64,000 nt of DNA from Cenococcum geophilum 1.58 (GCA_001692895.1 KV748184.1:1798001-1862000); one strand, 5' to 3'; shown: positions 48,283-60,548, numbered from the stretch's first letter. Notes: generated from the sequence alone by a model not told the origin. Numbers and translations are program-made.

Positions 48283-50105
48283 TTAAACTGTCTCCTCCAC
48301 AAGTGTTTGCTCCTTCTGGACCACCGTCGCCTGTTTCTCCTGCTCGACAACTCTGCTGATACTGGCTCTCGCCTCCCCCTTTGTCTGCGCCTTTCTAACC
48401 TCTTCAATCTCCCTATCCAGCCTTGAGTTACCAGGCTTAGTCTTCCACGGGGGTGGGCCCTCGGGACCAAAAAGTAACTCAATTTCCTCAATCGTCTTGC
48501 CGCATGTCTCGGGGTAGGTGAAGTAGAACTGAACGGCGGCGCCAAAGCACAGCACGCCAAAAACTATAAAGGATTTCCAGAGAATATTACGGAAGGCCGG
48601 TGGGATGAAGAGGCCCAGTGCGAAGTTGAATAGCCAGTTGCCTATAGCTGCAATACCCATGCCCGTAGCACGTGTCTCGAGTGACCAGACTTCAGCAGCA
48701 TAGACCCAGCAGACGGGGGCAAGGGTAATTGCATAGATGATGATGAGAAGATAAGAAAACGCAATGACCGTGTGTGCGGCGCCGCCAGTGACACGCATGA
48801 GGACGTTGAGATTGCCGTCCACGCCCCCTGGGATCAATGTTAGCACAGAGTACTTGGATTAGAGATACGGTGTACTTAGCACTTACCTGGGACATAGGTG
48901 TAGTGGGCTCCGAGGGTCCCTCCCACTACGAAATGACAGATGCCCATAGATATGGCGCCGTATACAAGCAAGGGCCTCCGTCCAATTTTGTCAATAAAGA
49001 AGAAAATGAATGTGGTGAAGATAATGAAGAGAGCGTATTGAATTCCTGAAGAGATCAAGTTAATGTTTCCTGTAAGGTTGGCCATCTGGAAGACATAGAC
49101 AATGTAGTAGGTCATGACATTGGCTCCACTAAGTTGCTGCCAAGCTTGGACTGTAAATCCTGCCATTGTGCGGCGCCACATGCCGTTGGAGACGAATTTC
49201 TTCCATCCCTTCCCGGCAGCCCGCTCTGCAGACAACACCGTCATGATTTCCTCGTATTCTGCAATGACAAGAGGGTCATCAATCCTCCCGTCGGCTTGGA
49301 TCTTAGCAAGAGTGCGAATGGCTTCGTCCGTACGATCTACCATAGCCAGCCAACGGGGCGACCTGGGAAGAAATGGTAGCCCGCACATAAGGAAAACACA
49401 AGGGACGAACTGGATGCCCCATGCAGTTCTGAATGAGGCCGTCCCCTTGATGAACGAGCACCCGTAGCCTAAATCAATGTTAACGACCATTGCAATTAAT
49501 TATTTAAGAGTCAACAGAGTCTACCAATAAAGTACATCACCAAAATTCCCCATTCAATTGCGAGCTGCTGGATGACAATGATGGCTCCGCGTTTGTTGTG
49601 TTTTGCGATTTCGGCGAGATACACGGGGACTTGGGATGAGGTAATTCCGACAGTGACCCCATTGAGCACACGACCGGCAATCAGCATGCCGCGACCATTA
49701 TTAGCCACTTGGACGGCGGTGCCTACGAGCCACCACAAGCAGGCGAACATGATGGAGTCTCTGCGGCCAATCCTGTCTGAGATGGGACCGGCCATGATGG
49801 ACCCAACAACGGACCCGGCCGCCAGAGCAGAACCAATGGTACCCTGAACAACGCCATGGGGATTGTCGAAATAATCGCTGGTTTCAATGTTAATTGTATT
49901 GCCTAGGATAGAGTACTTATGTAAACTTACATGTATTGAGGGGTCCCGATGATGGCGGACATGGACGAGATATCAAAACCGAAGCTAGCGTGAGATTAGC
50001 AAGTTAAATCCAGCACACACGTAGTTCAAGTTCAACTCACAGCATCCCGCCAATGGTTGCGATAATCGCAAGAAAGTAGGTGTTGTAGGTTTTTGGGAGT
50101 TTCAT
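48283..50105 (-). CDS. MFS sugar transporter (sugar porter family)
   Basis: Proton-coupled or facilitated hexose-type transporter of the plasma membrane; substrate not determinable. Five exons (50105-50041, 49984-49931, 49877-49525, 49468-48887, 48827-48283) give 532 residues, a typical length, with 12 expected helices. Signatures: MLFGFDISSMSAIIGT in TM1, DRIGRRDSI after TM2, RVLNGVTVGITSSQVPVYLAEI, PRSPRWLAM, QQLSGANVMTYYIVYVF in TM7, DKIGRRPLL, PVCWVYAAEVWSLETRATG, PETCGKTIEEIELLFG. All are sugar-porter landmarks; the PETKG motif reads PETCG. A long hydrophilic tail follows. All introns are GT-AG. The Met at 50105 starts MKLPKTYNTYFLAII, normal for this family. Confidence 0.93.
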
Positions 50106-50202
50106 GGTGGCGGTAGTGCTCAGTGATGCGTCTCTAGTGCCCGGTAAGAAGAAGCTCAACTTCTGACCGGCTGCTGGTCAGAGTCGAGTGCTACCTGGCT
50201 CA

Positions 50203-50209
50203 TATATAC
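50203..50209 (-). promoter_or_regulatory. TATA box upstream of the sugar transporter
   Basis: tatatatg on the minus strand, about 100 bp before the start codon. Confidence 0.4.
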
Positions 50210-50658
50210 TCCATGGGGTATCGTAGTGTGATCATTCCCCGCTAGAGGTCTTTCCCATTCACGAGCAACCCACCGGGAGTACAGCATGCTTGATACCACC
50301 GGCTGGGGTCCAAGTGGAACCGAAAACTATTCGACAGATTTTAACGCATGCCAACGAGCAGGAGGGAGCGATGCCGGGGCATTAGCCGGTGGTCGCACTG
50401 CATCTGTGATGTTTCGGGAGACCGTTGGACGAGCAGGTTGGGGATGGGAAGCGACAGGCAAGCCATGATGACCGGCGGGATAATACAAGCAAGGAATGAC
50501 AACGTTCCACTGCCGGGAGTCAAGCTCCAGGTGTTCCAACTGGCGTCAGCGGCGGATCAGCCACTAAGCCCATGGCTTCAACGCCAATTGTGAAACCCCC
50601 AGCCAAGGATTCGCCCTTCTTCCTGTGTGAATCGATGGGAACCCTGTTACAGTCCGTA
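50210..50658. other. Intergenic upstream of the sugar transporter
   Basis: Promoter-side sequence up to the foldback element. Short frames on both strands look like chance. Confidence 0.5.
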
Positions 50659-51258
50659 CAGGCTCCAGTGTCCCCCCCTGTGTGCGCAACGCACACCTAA
50701 TTTCGCTACGTCTGCAGCTAAATTAGCATGTAGAGCTAGCAAGAAGGGGTGTAGTACGTGACCAGGGCTTGAGCCACGGCCCACATCGAATTCGGAGCGC
50801 AGAGCTCGAATTTGAAGCTATTCTGAACTTCGCTCTCTCACCAAAAGTCGTGATATTTGCTCCGGATTGTGGTGTTGCAAAACTTCTTCCTCGTCTTTCC
50901 GTGCAGCCTCATCTTCTTCCGAATGCGTTAGATTGCCTTAGGAGAGTAATCGGCTTAATAGGTGTATACACGCTTACTGGCGCCGGCTATAAGAAGGATT
51001 TCAATAAAGGAATGCTGCTAGTCGCCCGTATGGAGCCATATAGGGGAAGGCAATGGGGTAAAACACCAAGATCTGGAGGCAATATCACACAACTTTTGGT
51101 AAGAGAAGTTCAGAATAGCTTCAAATCCGAGCTGCGAATCCGATGTGGGCCGTGGCTCACGTACTACACCCCTTCTTGCTAGCTCTACATGCTAATTTAG
51201 CTGCAGACGTAGCGAAATTAGGTGTGCGTCGCGCACACAGAGGGGACACTGGAGCCTG
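50659..51258. mobile_element. Foldback/MITE-like element, 600 bp with long inverted arms
   Basis: Ends are exact inverted copies (caggctccagtgtcccc ... ggggacactggagcctg). Complementarity continues inward for about 185-205 bp on each side (50659-50863 and 51073-51258) with scattered mismatches, leaving about a 210-bp loop. No transposase frame. CAG...CTG ends recall hAT-type non-autonomous elements, but I see no convincing 8-bp target duplication. Confidence 0.85.
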
Positions 51259-52496
51259 TGTAATACAGATATCAGACGTTACGTGAATGAGCGCAACAGA
51301 ACTTCCCGTTAATGATAATTCCCAATAGTGCCCGTGCGTGGGAGAAGCTAGGGTAATCGCATTAGATGTGGAGTCCGGCTACGGATCAAAGAGAGAGATT
51401 GGAGGAGACGAGTGAGAGGTTTAGAGAGATTCGGAGTTTGTAAGTATTTTAATTTGTTAACTTCTCACTGCTATGCACTCTTTCATGACGTTTAATGGAG
51501 CAGTGGCAATTCACAAATTTCGTCTGAAAGGTGAAGTGGAGAAAAAGCCCAGTCTCTGTGATATTTGAAAACAAACTTATTTATCTTGCTGATACCTCCC
51601 AAAGCTTGTGCCGCACTTGCTTACCTGTTCTGGAACATCGATCAGCACTTCTGCCCTCTCCTTACCACACTCGAACGTCGCATCGGGCTGCCCTTCGACA
51701 TGCTGCTAGAGCTACACGGCTAGTGGCACATCTTGACTGCCACTAGCGCCTATATATTCATAGCGCTTGTGGAGTATCTCACCTCTAAAGATGGAGCTCC
51801 TGAAGACAGGACCGAGGGAGGGTTCGTATGGCCTGTAAGAGCTGTTTTGAGAGATATAAAAGGGAAGGTTTAGGAGGTAGTTAGAACAAGGGAGGACGAA
51901 TATGCTATCCCTTAGCACCTCGAGAGTCTAAGAGAAGAAGTATCAAAACAACGCGCATCAAATTCAGCTAATCTAAGTGGCTACTTCTTATCGATAAGCC
52001 TAGGACCAATTTCAACGTGCTAAGGGATGGAGATTCTGAATTAGTGACCTTGCCTTTGTACCATAGGTACTCGTTTAAACAATCTAAGAGAGGTTAGAGC
52101 GTTAGTAGAATAGAATAATGTAGAAAGTGTAAACCGGAGTTGAGAATGCGCTCTCATCTCCGGCACGGGCTGTTCTAGATCGGCAAACCCTTTAACACCC
52201 TTGGCCAAGGGCTCATCTACTGCACCCCGCTCTAACTGTTATTGGTGGGCGAAACAACCCTCAAAGGTAGAACTGAGGGCACCACAAGTTTTGACGCAGC
52301 AAGAGCTATCTTAGCCGTAGATGACGAAACTCCTACGTTAAAGATGCATCCAAGCCTACTCAAACCCACCACGAGGACGATTAGGCCAAAAAAGACGGCC
52401 TTTGGCGCACCCGCAGAACGCCTCTTGTGGGGAATTTGGAGTTAAGGAATCGCTAAGCCCGGTATTGCTCTCGTGAGCCAGCGCGACTTTGAGCCA
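51259..52496. other. Intergenic, no clear gene
   Basis: Short frames only. A stretch at about 52140-52445 looks weakly coding on either strand but matches no family I know. Confidence 0.45.
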
Positions 52497-52502
52497 TATA
52501 TA
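52497..52502 (+). promoter_or_regulatory. TATA box upstream of the aldo-keto reductase
   Basis: tatata about 135 bp before the start codon at 52634. Confidence 0.35.
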
Positions 52503-52633
52503 GTTCGGCCTCTACCTACAACGGGTTATTTCTTCAACCCAAGGAACCATTCCAAGAACACATTCAAATCAACCACCAAACACCGATTCTCAAGCCTTCA
52601 GCAACCCCTACCACTCAATTCATATTAGACAAA

Positions 52634-53746
52634 ATGGTCAAGCTTGCCGGTAAAGAAGTCGGACAGACTGGCTACGGCCTCATGGGTATGGGAACCTTTC
52701 ATTGCTAAAGCTTCTACCGATGTGTAGCATAAGCTAAATATCACAGGTCTTACTTGGCGCGCAAACCCTCCATCCCAAGAACAGTCCTTCAGAGCAATGC
52801 GCGCAGCTCTTGCCAACGGTGCTAATGCCTGGAATGGCGGCGAGATCTATGGCTCCCCCGAGCGTAACTCCCTCCACCTCCTCAACGAGTACTTCACCAA
52901 ATATCCAGGGGATGCCGATGGGATCGTTCTCTCAATCAAAGGTGGTTTTGTGCCGGGACAAATGTTTCCGGACGGCAGCGAGAAGAACGTACGGAGAAGC
53001 ATTGATGAGTGTCTGAAAGTGCTCGACGGCAAGAAGTTTCTCGATTTGTTTGAATGTGCCCGCCTAGACCCAAAAACTCCGGTTGAGATAACCATTGGGA
53101 CTATTGCAGAGTATGTGAAGGCGGGGAAGATCGGTGGCATCAGCTTGTCAGAGGTCAATGCGCAGACAATCAGGAGAGCTAGCAAGGCGCATAAGATATC
53201 AGCGGTTGAGGTCGAGTTTTCACTGTGGGCAACTGATATTCTCGAGAATGGTATCGCGCAGGCATGTGCCGAATTGGATATACCCATTATTGCATACTCG
53301 CCCCTTGGAAAGGGATTTTTGGTAAGCGTTAAGCTAATGCCCCTGCTCATGCTTTCAAGAAGCTAATATCTGCGATGTAGACTGGTCAAATCAAATCCTT
53401 CGACGATATCCCAGAGACTTCCTTTATTAGGCTTTTGCCCCGCTTCCAGCGAGATGTATTCGACGAGAATCTAAAGTTAGTCAAGGAGGTAGAGCAGCTA
53501 GCGGCGAAGAAGGGCAGCACGCCAGCGCAGATTGCTCTGGCTTGGGTCAGGGCCTACAGCGGTAGAGACGGCCTTCCTATCATAATTCCAATCCCAGGTG
53601 CTACGACAGAGGAGCGGATAAATGAAAACATGACGGAAGTCACTCTAAGCAAGGACGATGTGGCAGCCATTGACGAGATCCTTAAAAAGACTACAATCAT
53701 TGGTGGTCGCTATCATGACGCTGGAATGGCTCTCTGCGAATTGTAG
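52634..53746 (+). CDS. Aldo-keto reductase, pyridoxal reductase-like (AKR8 type)
   Basis: NADPH-dependent reductase; the closest family I recall is fission yeast pyridoxal reductase Plr1, which reduces pyridoxal to pyridoxine. Three exons (52634-52685, 52747-53321, 53381-53746) give 330 residues, the standard AKR barrel length. Motifs: GYGLMGLTWR at the N-terminus; NGANAWNGGEIYGSPERNSL (catalytic Asp position here Asn-Gly-Gly-Glu, with catalytic Tyr in IYG as in Plr1 relatives); VVLSIKGG-like IVLSIKGGF with the catalytic Lys; GGISLSEVNAQTIRRA; IPIIAYSPLGKGFLTGQI; PIPGATTEERINEN for NADPH binding. The substrate is inferred from overall similarity only. Confidence 0.88.
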
Positions 53747-54174
53747 GAGGAAGAGGTCGGGGTGAGATGTTGCATTGAAGTATTGTTACTAGAATGAACT
53801 CGTTAGCTCCTTAAATACGAGTCTAAATTAAGGCTTGAAGCAAGTAAATGTTTAAAGGAGAATCAGATCAAGTGTAGGTGTAGGTGACTCCGCATGCGGC
53901 TTCTCACAAGGGAAACCGTTGGAATTGCAGAACTCTATGTTGTTCATCATGAAGTAGATTGGAGAAAAATTGATATGCTAAGTCTTACCTAAAGATGTTC
54001 ATTCTCTCCTGTTGTGCTTGTAGAAGAGATGATGAATTTTCGGCGAAGGCACGGAATAAGTTGGTGTGAGACGCTTGGACGATTTTCTTCTACCGTTAAT
54101 ACCAACCTGAAGTTATCTATCGCCATCACTACATCTCCTCATCTAACCGTCATCTGCTGTTTTAGCACACACGA
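53747..54174. other. Intergenic between the AKR and Iec1-like genes
   Basis: Contains the downstream end of one gene and the promoter of the next. Nothing distinct recognised. Confidence 0.5.
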
Positions 54175-55514
54175 ATGGACTCCCCAGGCTCGGTTCTCTC
54201 AGACTACGCGTCTGATGATTTCCCTGAAGATGTCAAAGGCCGACGTCTAAGCTTCGACTCAATTCATCACACTCCAGACCATGACCCCATTATGCGGCCA
54301 GCAAAGCGGCTGCGACTCACCGGCGACGCACGACGCGCGACCTCAGATCCTCCTACTACCCAGCTACCGGAGCTTGATGATGGCTTCGTTCTCTCCGAGG
54401 ACACTGATGGCAGCGTGCCTGCTTCCCCTAACCACCCGAGCATGGCCGGCGACGACGACTACGGCCAGGAGCAAGTCACCGTGTGCAAGTGGGAAGGGTG
54501 CGATGCGGGGGATTTGGGCAATATGGACAAGCTAGTTGATCACTTGCACGAAGATCATATTGGGGTTCGACAGAAGAAGTACTCGTGCGAATGGTCCGAT
54601 TGTAACAGGAAGGGCATACCACACGCAAGCGGATATGCATTGAGGGCACATATGAGGAGCCATACGAGAGAGAAACCCTTTTATTGTACTTTGCCTGGTA
54701 AGTGGATCCCACCTCCAACGAGTAGGATAGTTAAATTGACAACGATTGTAATACAGAATGTGACCGTTCTTTCACACGCTCCGATGCTCTTGCAAAACAT
54801 ATGCGTACCGTTCACGAAACAGAGGCTCTGCGCCCCTCCGATCCAGTCCCAAAACATCATTCTTCAAACCCTTCAAACCGCTTCCAGCGTCTCCGCCTCG
54901 TCTTCAACAAAGGCATGAGCAACGGACCTGAAAAATCCTCAACCCCGACTCCCGCTTCGCCATCTTCACACCCACCTCCAAGTGCCACTGCAGCCACAAA
55001 CCCGGAATTCGACTACTCGCATAACAACATCATGTACATAGCGGATCCGGCATCACCAACAGCGGCACCGCTGATCCAATTTCCATCTGACATTCATTTC
55101 TCTGTCCACGAACTCGCCTTACCCGCAGATCAACTTTTCCGTCTTCTGCGCCGCCAACTCCACTGGGCGCAGCAAGATGCTGAGGAGCTTAAAGCAGAAG
55201 CAGAATCATTGGAGAAGAAGCGCAAGGAAGAATGGGTTGCTAAAGAGTTACTTTTAGAAAACGCGATGGAGGCAGAGTTAGCGCGCATGCGGCGGAAGAG
55301 GTCGGAGATGGGTGCTGGAGACGAAGTGGAGTTGTGGGATTACCTGGAGGAAGATGTGAAACCTGCAAGGGCGCTAGAAATTAAGGCAAAGAATATGCCC
55401 TGGTGGAGGGAAGATCTAGGCGTCAGTGGGGAAAAGCAGGCGAGAGATGAGGTGCCAAAGGAGCCGAATAAAGCCGTTCCAGAAGCGCAAAGCATGGATG
55501 CGGAGGACCTGTGA
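54175..55514 (+). CDS. iec1: C2H2 zinc-finger protein, Ino80 complex subunit Iec1-like
   Basis: Probably the fungal Ino80 chromatin-remodelling subunit Iec1, nuclear. Two exons (54175-54697 and 54757-55514) give 426 residues in frame. The Asp/Ser/Pro-rich N-terminus (MDSPGSVLSDYASDDFPED, then PAKRLRLTGDARR) is typical. Three zinc fingers follow: CKWEGCDAGDLGNMDKLVDH..H, CEWSDCNRKG...ALRAHMRSH, and CTLPECDRSFTRSDALAKHM..VH, the last split by the 59-bp intron. The C-terminal half has FPSDIHFSVHELALPADQLF, LLRRQLHWAQQDAEELK and a coiled coil, ending in WDYLEEDVKPARALEIKAK. These C-terminal segments suggested the Iec1 assignment; a generic transcription factor is the alternative. Confidence 0.85.
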
Positions 55515-57697
55515 TGAAATACATAGAGTTAAGGCATTTCTATTATACGAATTCAGATTTGTTGCATCTTATATATTCGCATAGGTTTAGCGTAGCCCGA
55601 TTGGCGTTTGGCGATGAAGGTATCTTTCAGGCACGGCTTTTCTCTACAAGATCACAATGGTGATTAATGGCACAAGTAAAGATGTCGTTTTATTTTTAGA
55701 GGATAGCTACCATAATTAGATTCTTTATTAAACTATTTGCACGCCATCCATACTCTTCAGCGATATGGTTAGCCAATACCACAGATACCCATTTTTCAAA
55801 TATCAGCTAATTCCTTTGCACCTTCCTACTACTTTTGGAGACCAATTCTCATGCTTGTCCAGTCTCAGTCTGAGGCAAGGGCTGTTTAATCGCGTTCTCG
55901 TGAGGGGCTCCAAGCCGCTCAGCAAAGGTTATAGTGGATTATAACAGAGCATTGAGTAGAAAAGGACCTGACCGGGAAAGCTGCAGAGCTCCTCCGAACA
56001 TTTGGCCATGGGATTCTTTAATAGCTCATCCCAAATGTAAAGGTCGTAGCAAAAACTAAGCGTCGCTACATTCCTTTCCTGTCTTTCCGCTTATCCGCTT
56101 CCGCATTCTTGAAAGGGAAACCAGAGGTTCTCTTATCCGCGCCTGTCTTCCTGGAAATCCTACCATCGCTGATAGCAAATAATATGCACCATAATCCAAT
56201 AGCAGCTAATGCACCGCTGAACACTGTCCCTAGAGCGAAAGAGGTCACCGAGGTCTGGGTCCACTGGCATAGGTAAATGTAGTACAGGTATTACCTAGGG
56301 GAGTATATACTATACTACCTCTTACGTCTCCCTTAGAGGCTTTTTATACCTAACTTAGCGGAATTTATCTGCATAGGCTATAATTTGGGACTGTATTAGA
56401 CATTAATTAAAAATGAATATATATATATATAATTAATATTAAGGAAAGGATCTAATTAATAAAGGTAAGCGAGGAGAAAGATATAGGACATATTTAACTT
56501 AATACTATACTAAGACCCGTAATACAGCTTTGACCTATAGGGGCTTAAAGCTAAGGGGGTATATTAATCTAGGTTAGATTTTACTAATTACCCTATTTCT
56601 ATTCTAGTTGCTTATTACCTTATTACCCTATAACTTATACTATTTCTATTGCCTATACTACCCCCCCCTTATTGCTTATACCCTCCTTATATAGATAAAG
56701 TTCTTATTCTTAATTTTCCTATTAATATAACCCTATAGCTTACGTTAGTTTTTTTTAATAAGCTTTTAAATAAATTTATTAAAGATTTAGTATAAGAAAA
56801 TCATTTTTTTTATTAATTTTCTAGTACAGCTTTATTTTATAGGTTTTACAAATTTTTCAATAGTAATAGCTAGTTTATTTTAATTTAATTTAATTAATTA
56901 AAGTTTATTAATTAGCTAGACTATTAAATATATAAATAACTCTAAGGGATATTATTGCGGTTACCTTAGGTTGCCCTTAGGACAACCCCCGGATACCTCT
57001 TAAATAGCTATTAGTTATATACTAAAAGCATATACCTATAGTATATAGTCTCTACAATCCTAAAGGCCTTACCTCCTTAAGGATTTATCTCCTTTATAAT
57101 CTATTCTATTCCTATAATTATGCCTTATAGCCCTCTATCTATAAAGTCCCCTTATATTTAAATTCTTTATACTCCTTTTTAAAAGGGCAGCTAGCTTTAA
57201 GAACTAAATTATTAATTAAATTTTTTTGTTTATACCTACTATTTCTCCCTTAAAAATCTTATAACGACTTAAATAGAAACTCTATAGATACCCTATAGAT
57301 AGCCGTCGCTTTAAGGTAGGAAAGTCCCATTAATAGTAGAGGATTATAATAAAATTAACCTTTAGGTAAAATAACTGTATAAGCCCTAATAGCTAAATAC
57401 ACTACAAGCTTAAAGACTCTAATATACCTACAGTTATTTACAATATTAAGGAAAACGTAAATACCTTCTATAATAGCTATAATGCTACTAAAAATTAGCT
57501 AGAACCCCTTTGGCCCCACTTAGGCTAATTAAAAGATTTAGCGCTAGAAGTAACTTTAGTATCTTTTTTTAGGCTAGAGATACTAGAGAGTATACTGGTA
57601 TATTTAATTAGGGACCTAACCAGAACCCTCCTAGAAGATTACTATAATGGCTTATATAAATGCCTCTAAACTAAAGCTTGTAGATTACTATTTAATA
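55515..57697. other. Transition to RIP zone, no intact gene
   Basis: Normal composition to about 56250, then strongly TpA-rich with C- or T-only strings and no domain I recognise. Probably degraded LTR and flanking transposon sequence. Confidence 0.55.
56066..56248 (-). CDS. Possible small membrane protein, unrecognised
   Basis: 60 residues: MTSFALGTVFSGALAAIG then a hydrophobic stretch LWCILFAI, followed by a Lys/Arg-rich tail. Reasonable N-terminal membrane anchor, but it lies at the edge of the decayed zone, with no homology I know. May be an exon of something larger or chance. Confidence 0.3.
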   Translation of the reverse strand: MTSFALGTVFSGALAAIGLWCILFAISDGRISRKTGADKRTSGFPFKNAEADKRKDRKGM

Positions 57698-59393
57698 AAG
57701 ATACTAAGCTAAGGAGAAAGAAAGGGGGTTATTAGGGCTGGTATAAATAAATAAATAGCGCGAGCCGTTAAGGAGCTAGTAGTAGGCGAGCTAATAGTAG
57801 AAAATAGTACTAGATAGTATACGATAATATAATAGGTGGTAGAATATGGTAGAACTTAGGTAGAATTTGGCAGGTAACGCGCTTTAGCACCGTTATATTA
57901 CTCCCCCTCTTAAAAAAGCCTGCCCTTAGGCGTTGTCTAAGCTCCTTGTTATTATTTAAATTATTATAGTTATTTAACCCTTCCTCCTAGTATTTAATCT
58001 AGTTGTTTAATTTATATAGTGGTCTAGGGAGGTTAGGGTAGGATAGGTAAAAGTCCTATAGCTTATAGGGGGAGTACTTAAAATTAGATGCGGGGTACTA
58101 CTCTAGATCTTTATTATAGCCTACCTAGCTTATATAGTATTTTAAGATATTACGGTCCTTTTTAACTGCTAGGATTTCTTTAACTTTCTATTCCTTATTT
58201 TCTATAATCTAGATTAGTAGTAGGGGGTCGTTATACTACCTAGGTAGTGGATTATCTATAGCCTTTTATAGCTAGTCTAGGGAGAAAATAGAGTAGATCT
58301 TTATTAATTCTAGTAACTTAACCTTAAAAGAGTGTCCTACCTTTTAAAGAATCTTATATAGGCTAGCTATTTAGTAGTCTAGCTTATAGCTTAGCCTCTA
58401 GGTTTTCTAGTTCTTTATTAACACCTATACCTTATCTCCTACTTAGAAGTCTACCTTATAATAATATTAGTTTATATTAGACTCCTTCTTTTCTTACACT
58501 TTTTTTTATAATTGTTTAAGTAGTCTCCTAAGCTCTGTGTATTCTCTTAGTAAATAACTAGGCCTCTTTATAGCTAAGGCGTTTATAGGCCGTAGTGGGT
58601 TTAGTAGGCCTATCCCAATTAAAGGACGTTCGTAGTGTATACCCATAGAGTAGTATAAATAGTAATATCCCTATACTATTATAAGGGAGTATAAGCTATG
58701 CGTAGTTTATTATAAGTAGTAATTCTAACTAGTTACTCTAATAGTAGTTTATAAAGGGATGTAGTTGCTAGTTAAGGTACTAGTTTATAATCTTGGTTTA
58801 GCTATTAGTCTAAGGGTAAAATATAGTAGAGAGCTTAATCTTAATCCTAAGGATAACGTATTCCACCATCGAGCTGCCCAACCCATCGAACTGCCCATCT
58901 CAAAACTCACCAAAAATTAGAAAAATCGCACTTTAATATCTCGACAACCACTTAATAATAAATCCTAAAAATTTAGATTTGGGCTTTTATATATACTCTA
59001 TAGCTTTTATTAAGTTTATATAGTAAATAGGTTGGTAGTTTTTAAGATATTAAAATTTGGGGGCCAAATTAAGGCCAAATTACTATATCTCAAAAACTAC
59101 CGAACTATTTACTATATAAACTTAATAAAAGCTATAGAGCATATATAAAAGCCTAAATCTAAATTTTTAGAATTTATTATTAAGTGGTTGTCGAGATATT
59201 AAGGTGCGATTTTTCCAATTTTTGGTGAGTTTTGAGATGGGCAGTTCGATGGGTTGGGCAGCTCGATGGTGGAATACGTTATAGTAGAGTTTATTTTAGA
59301 AATCTAATATAAACCAGAGACTACGGTTAGAGATAATTAATTTAGGGGCGCTGTAGAATTAATAGATATTATTAACGTAGATCTTAATAGGCG
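57698..59393 (-). mobile_element. Gypsy chromovirus C, 3' portion, RIP-degraded and split
   Basis: Minus-strand reading gives an integrase (SAPKLIISNR at about 59320, LRIKIKLSTIFYP at about 58840, LELLLIINYA, LLFILLYGYTLR), then an IHPVF-like segment, and a chromodomain at about 58210-58030 (KVKEILAVKKDRNILKY, VGYNKDLE, YPASNFKYSPYKL). A polypurine tract (57898-57910, plus ttactccccctct) precedes LTR sequence beginning at 57897. The inner end of the LTR is unclear. RIP-type stops throughout. The integrase is interrupted by the foldback element at 58861-59274 and again near 59393. Different sequence from copies A and B. Confidence 0.8.
58861..59274. mobile_element. Foldback element, 414 bp, inserted at TA in Gypsy C
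   Basis: Almost entirely an inverted repeat: arms of about 190 bp (ttccaccatcgagctgccca ... its complement at the right end) round a short loop with ggggccaaattaaggcca near 59060-59085. TA flanks both ends (58859-58860 and 59275-59276), and the integrase frame of Gypsy C reads on across it (YYNV | VILRIKIKL), so the insertion is clear. No coding capacity. TA flanks suggest a Tc1/mariner-type non-autonomous element. Confidence 0.9.
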
Positions 59394-60548
59394 TGGTGCA
59401 CGCAACCTGCGTATACATATGGGGGAGGCTCTAAGGAAACATAGGCTAGTCGTACGAGGACTCGATAAGTTAGAGACACAGGCCAGCTTATAAGGAGGGG
59501 GGACACAAGCTTGGTTAGTAGGAGAGGGCAGAGCAGGTCGCCTGGCGCGGGACCGAGCATCTACGACCCCTCCTGCAAGACACGGTCGGCCTGTCATAAG
59601 GAGACTCTTGCAGGCAACGCGAAACGGGAACTGGCAGTAGTATAGGGTGTTGCGCCCCTATACTACTACTAGCCTCCTACGGGGCGTAGTGCGTAGTAGC
59701 CACTGCTGGCTCTAGGGACCTCACCCCTTAGCTGGGCTCTGACCCCTAGTGCACCTGGTAGGCAGGCAGGATCACGTCCTGGCCGGAGAGACTACTACGT
59801 GGCTCGAGAGAACGGATGCGCGTGTCGGTGTACCAATAGATAGGACTGCTCGCTAGGGCAGTACAGCTGCTCGCCAGGGCAGTACGGCTGCTCACTAGGG
59901 CAGTACGCTAGTGAGGTACGCTTAAGGAGCAAATAGGAGTTACTTAGGCGGGGGAGGCTTTTGGCTGGGCCTCAACCGCAGAAGGTACCTAAGGCTTCCA
60001 CATTGCAGGATGCAGCTACGACGCCCTTATAGGATTACGTCAGTAGGCGCGTAAGACGGGAGTTGCGACCCCTGTAAATGGCAGCTTATGCCCGTGCCGG
60101 CGGAAACGATAACGAGAGGCGTGAAACTAGAGGCTATGGAAGGCTCCTAAGCCGTGCGAAAGCGTACCAACTCTAGGAGGAGACTCTTATATAGACTGCT
60201 GGGGGGCAGACTAGTACTTAGGCTAATAACCTATTATAAGATACCCAAGAGAACTGGTGAAATTCCCCGTGTTATTGGTGGTGGCAGCTAACTGCTTGTG
60301 GAAAGCCCCAGGCCCTTAGGCTTGGTAAGGGAGAGCTACTCGAAAACTGAGGTAGAGGCCTGGATAAGCAGGCATGTCGAACTCTACTATATAACTACCT
60401 GCTACGTTATTGAACGCGCAGGTCAAGGCAAGCGTGATTGCAGAATATCAAGTGTAAGAAGTGGTTAATTGAACTATCTGAGTAGGAGGTTGAGATAAAA
60501 GGTTAACGACAACCGAGTCACGTGATATAATATCGGGTGAAAATAACA
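59394..60548 (-). repeat. GC-richer block, candidate 3' LTR of copia D
   Basis: About 1155 bp of normal base composition inside the RIP zone. On the minus strand it starts tgttattttcaccc and ends gcgtgcacca (TG...CA) and sits directly after a polypurine tract (60549-60559 on plus ctcccccttaa), as a 3' LTR would. Contains a 12-bp stem hairpin (59636-59667) and 21-bp tandem repeats. The LTR length is large for fungal copia, so part may be another insertion. Confidence 0.5.
59848..59913. repeat. Three-copy 21-bp tandem repeat
   Basis: Units like gctgctcgccagggcagtac, with internal variation at two or three positions, in the GC-rich block. Confidence 0.85.

Noticed and set aside
59337..59597. 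86-codon minus-strand frame
   Set aside because: Spans the junction between Gypsy C integrase and the GC-rich block; not in the integrase frame.
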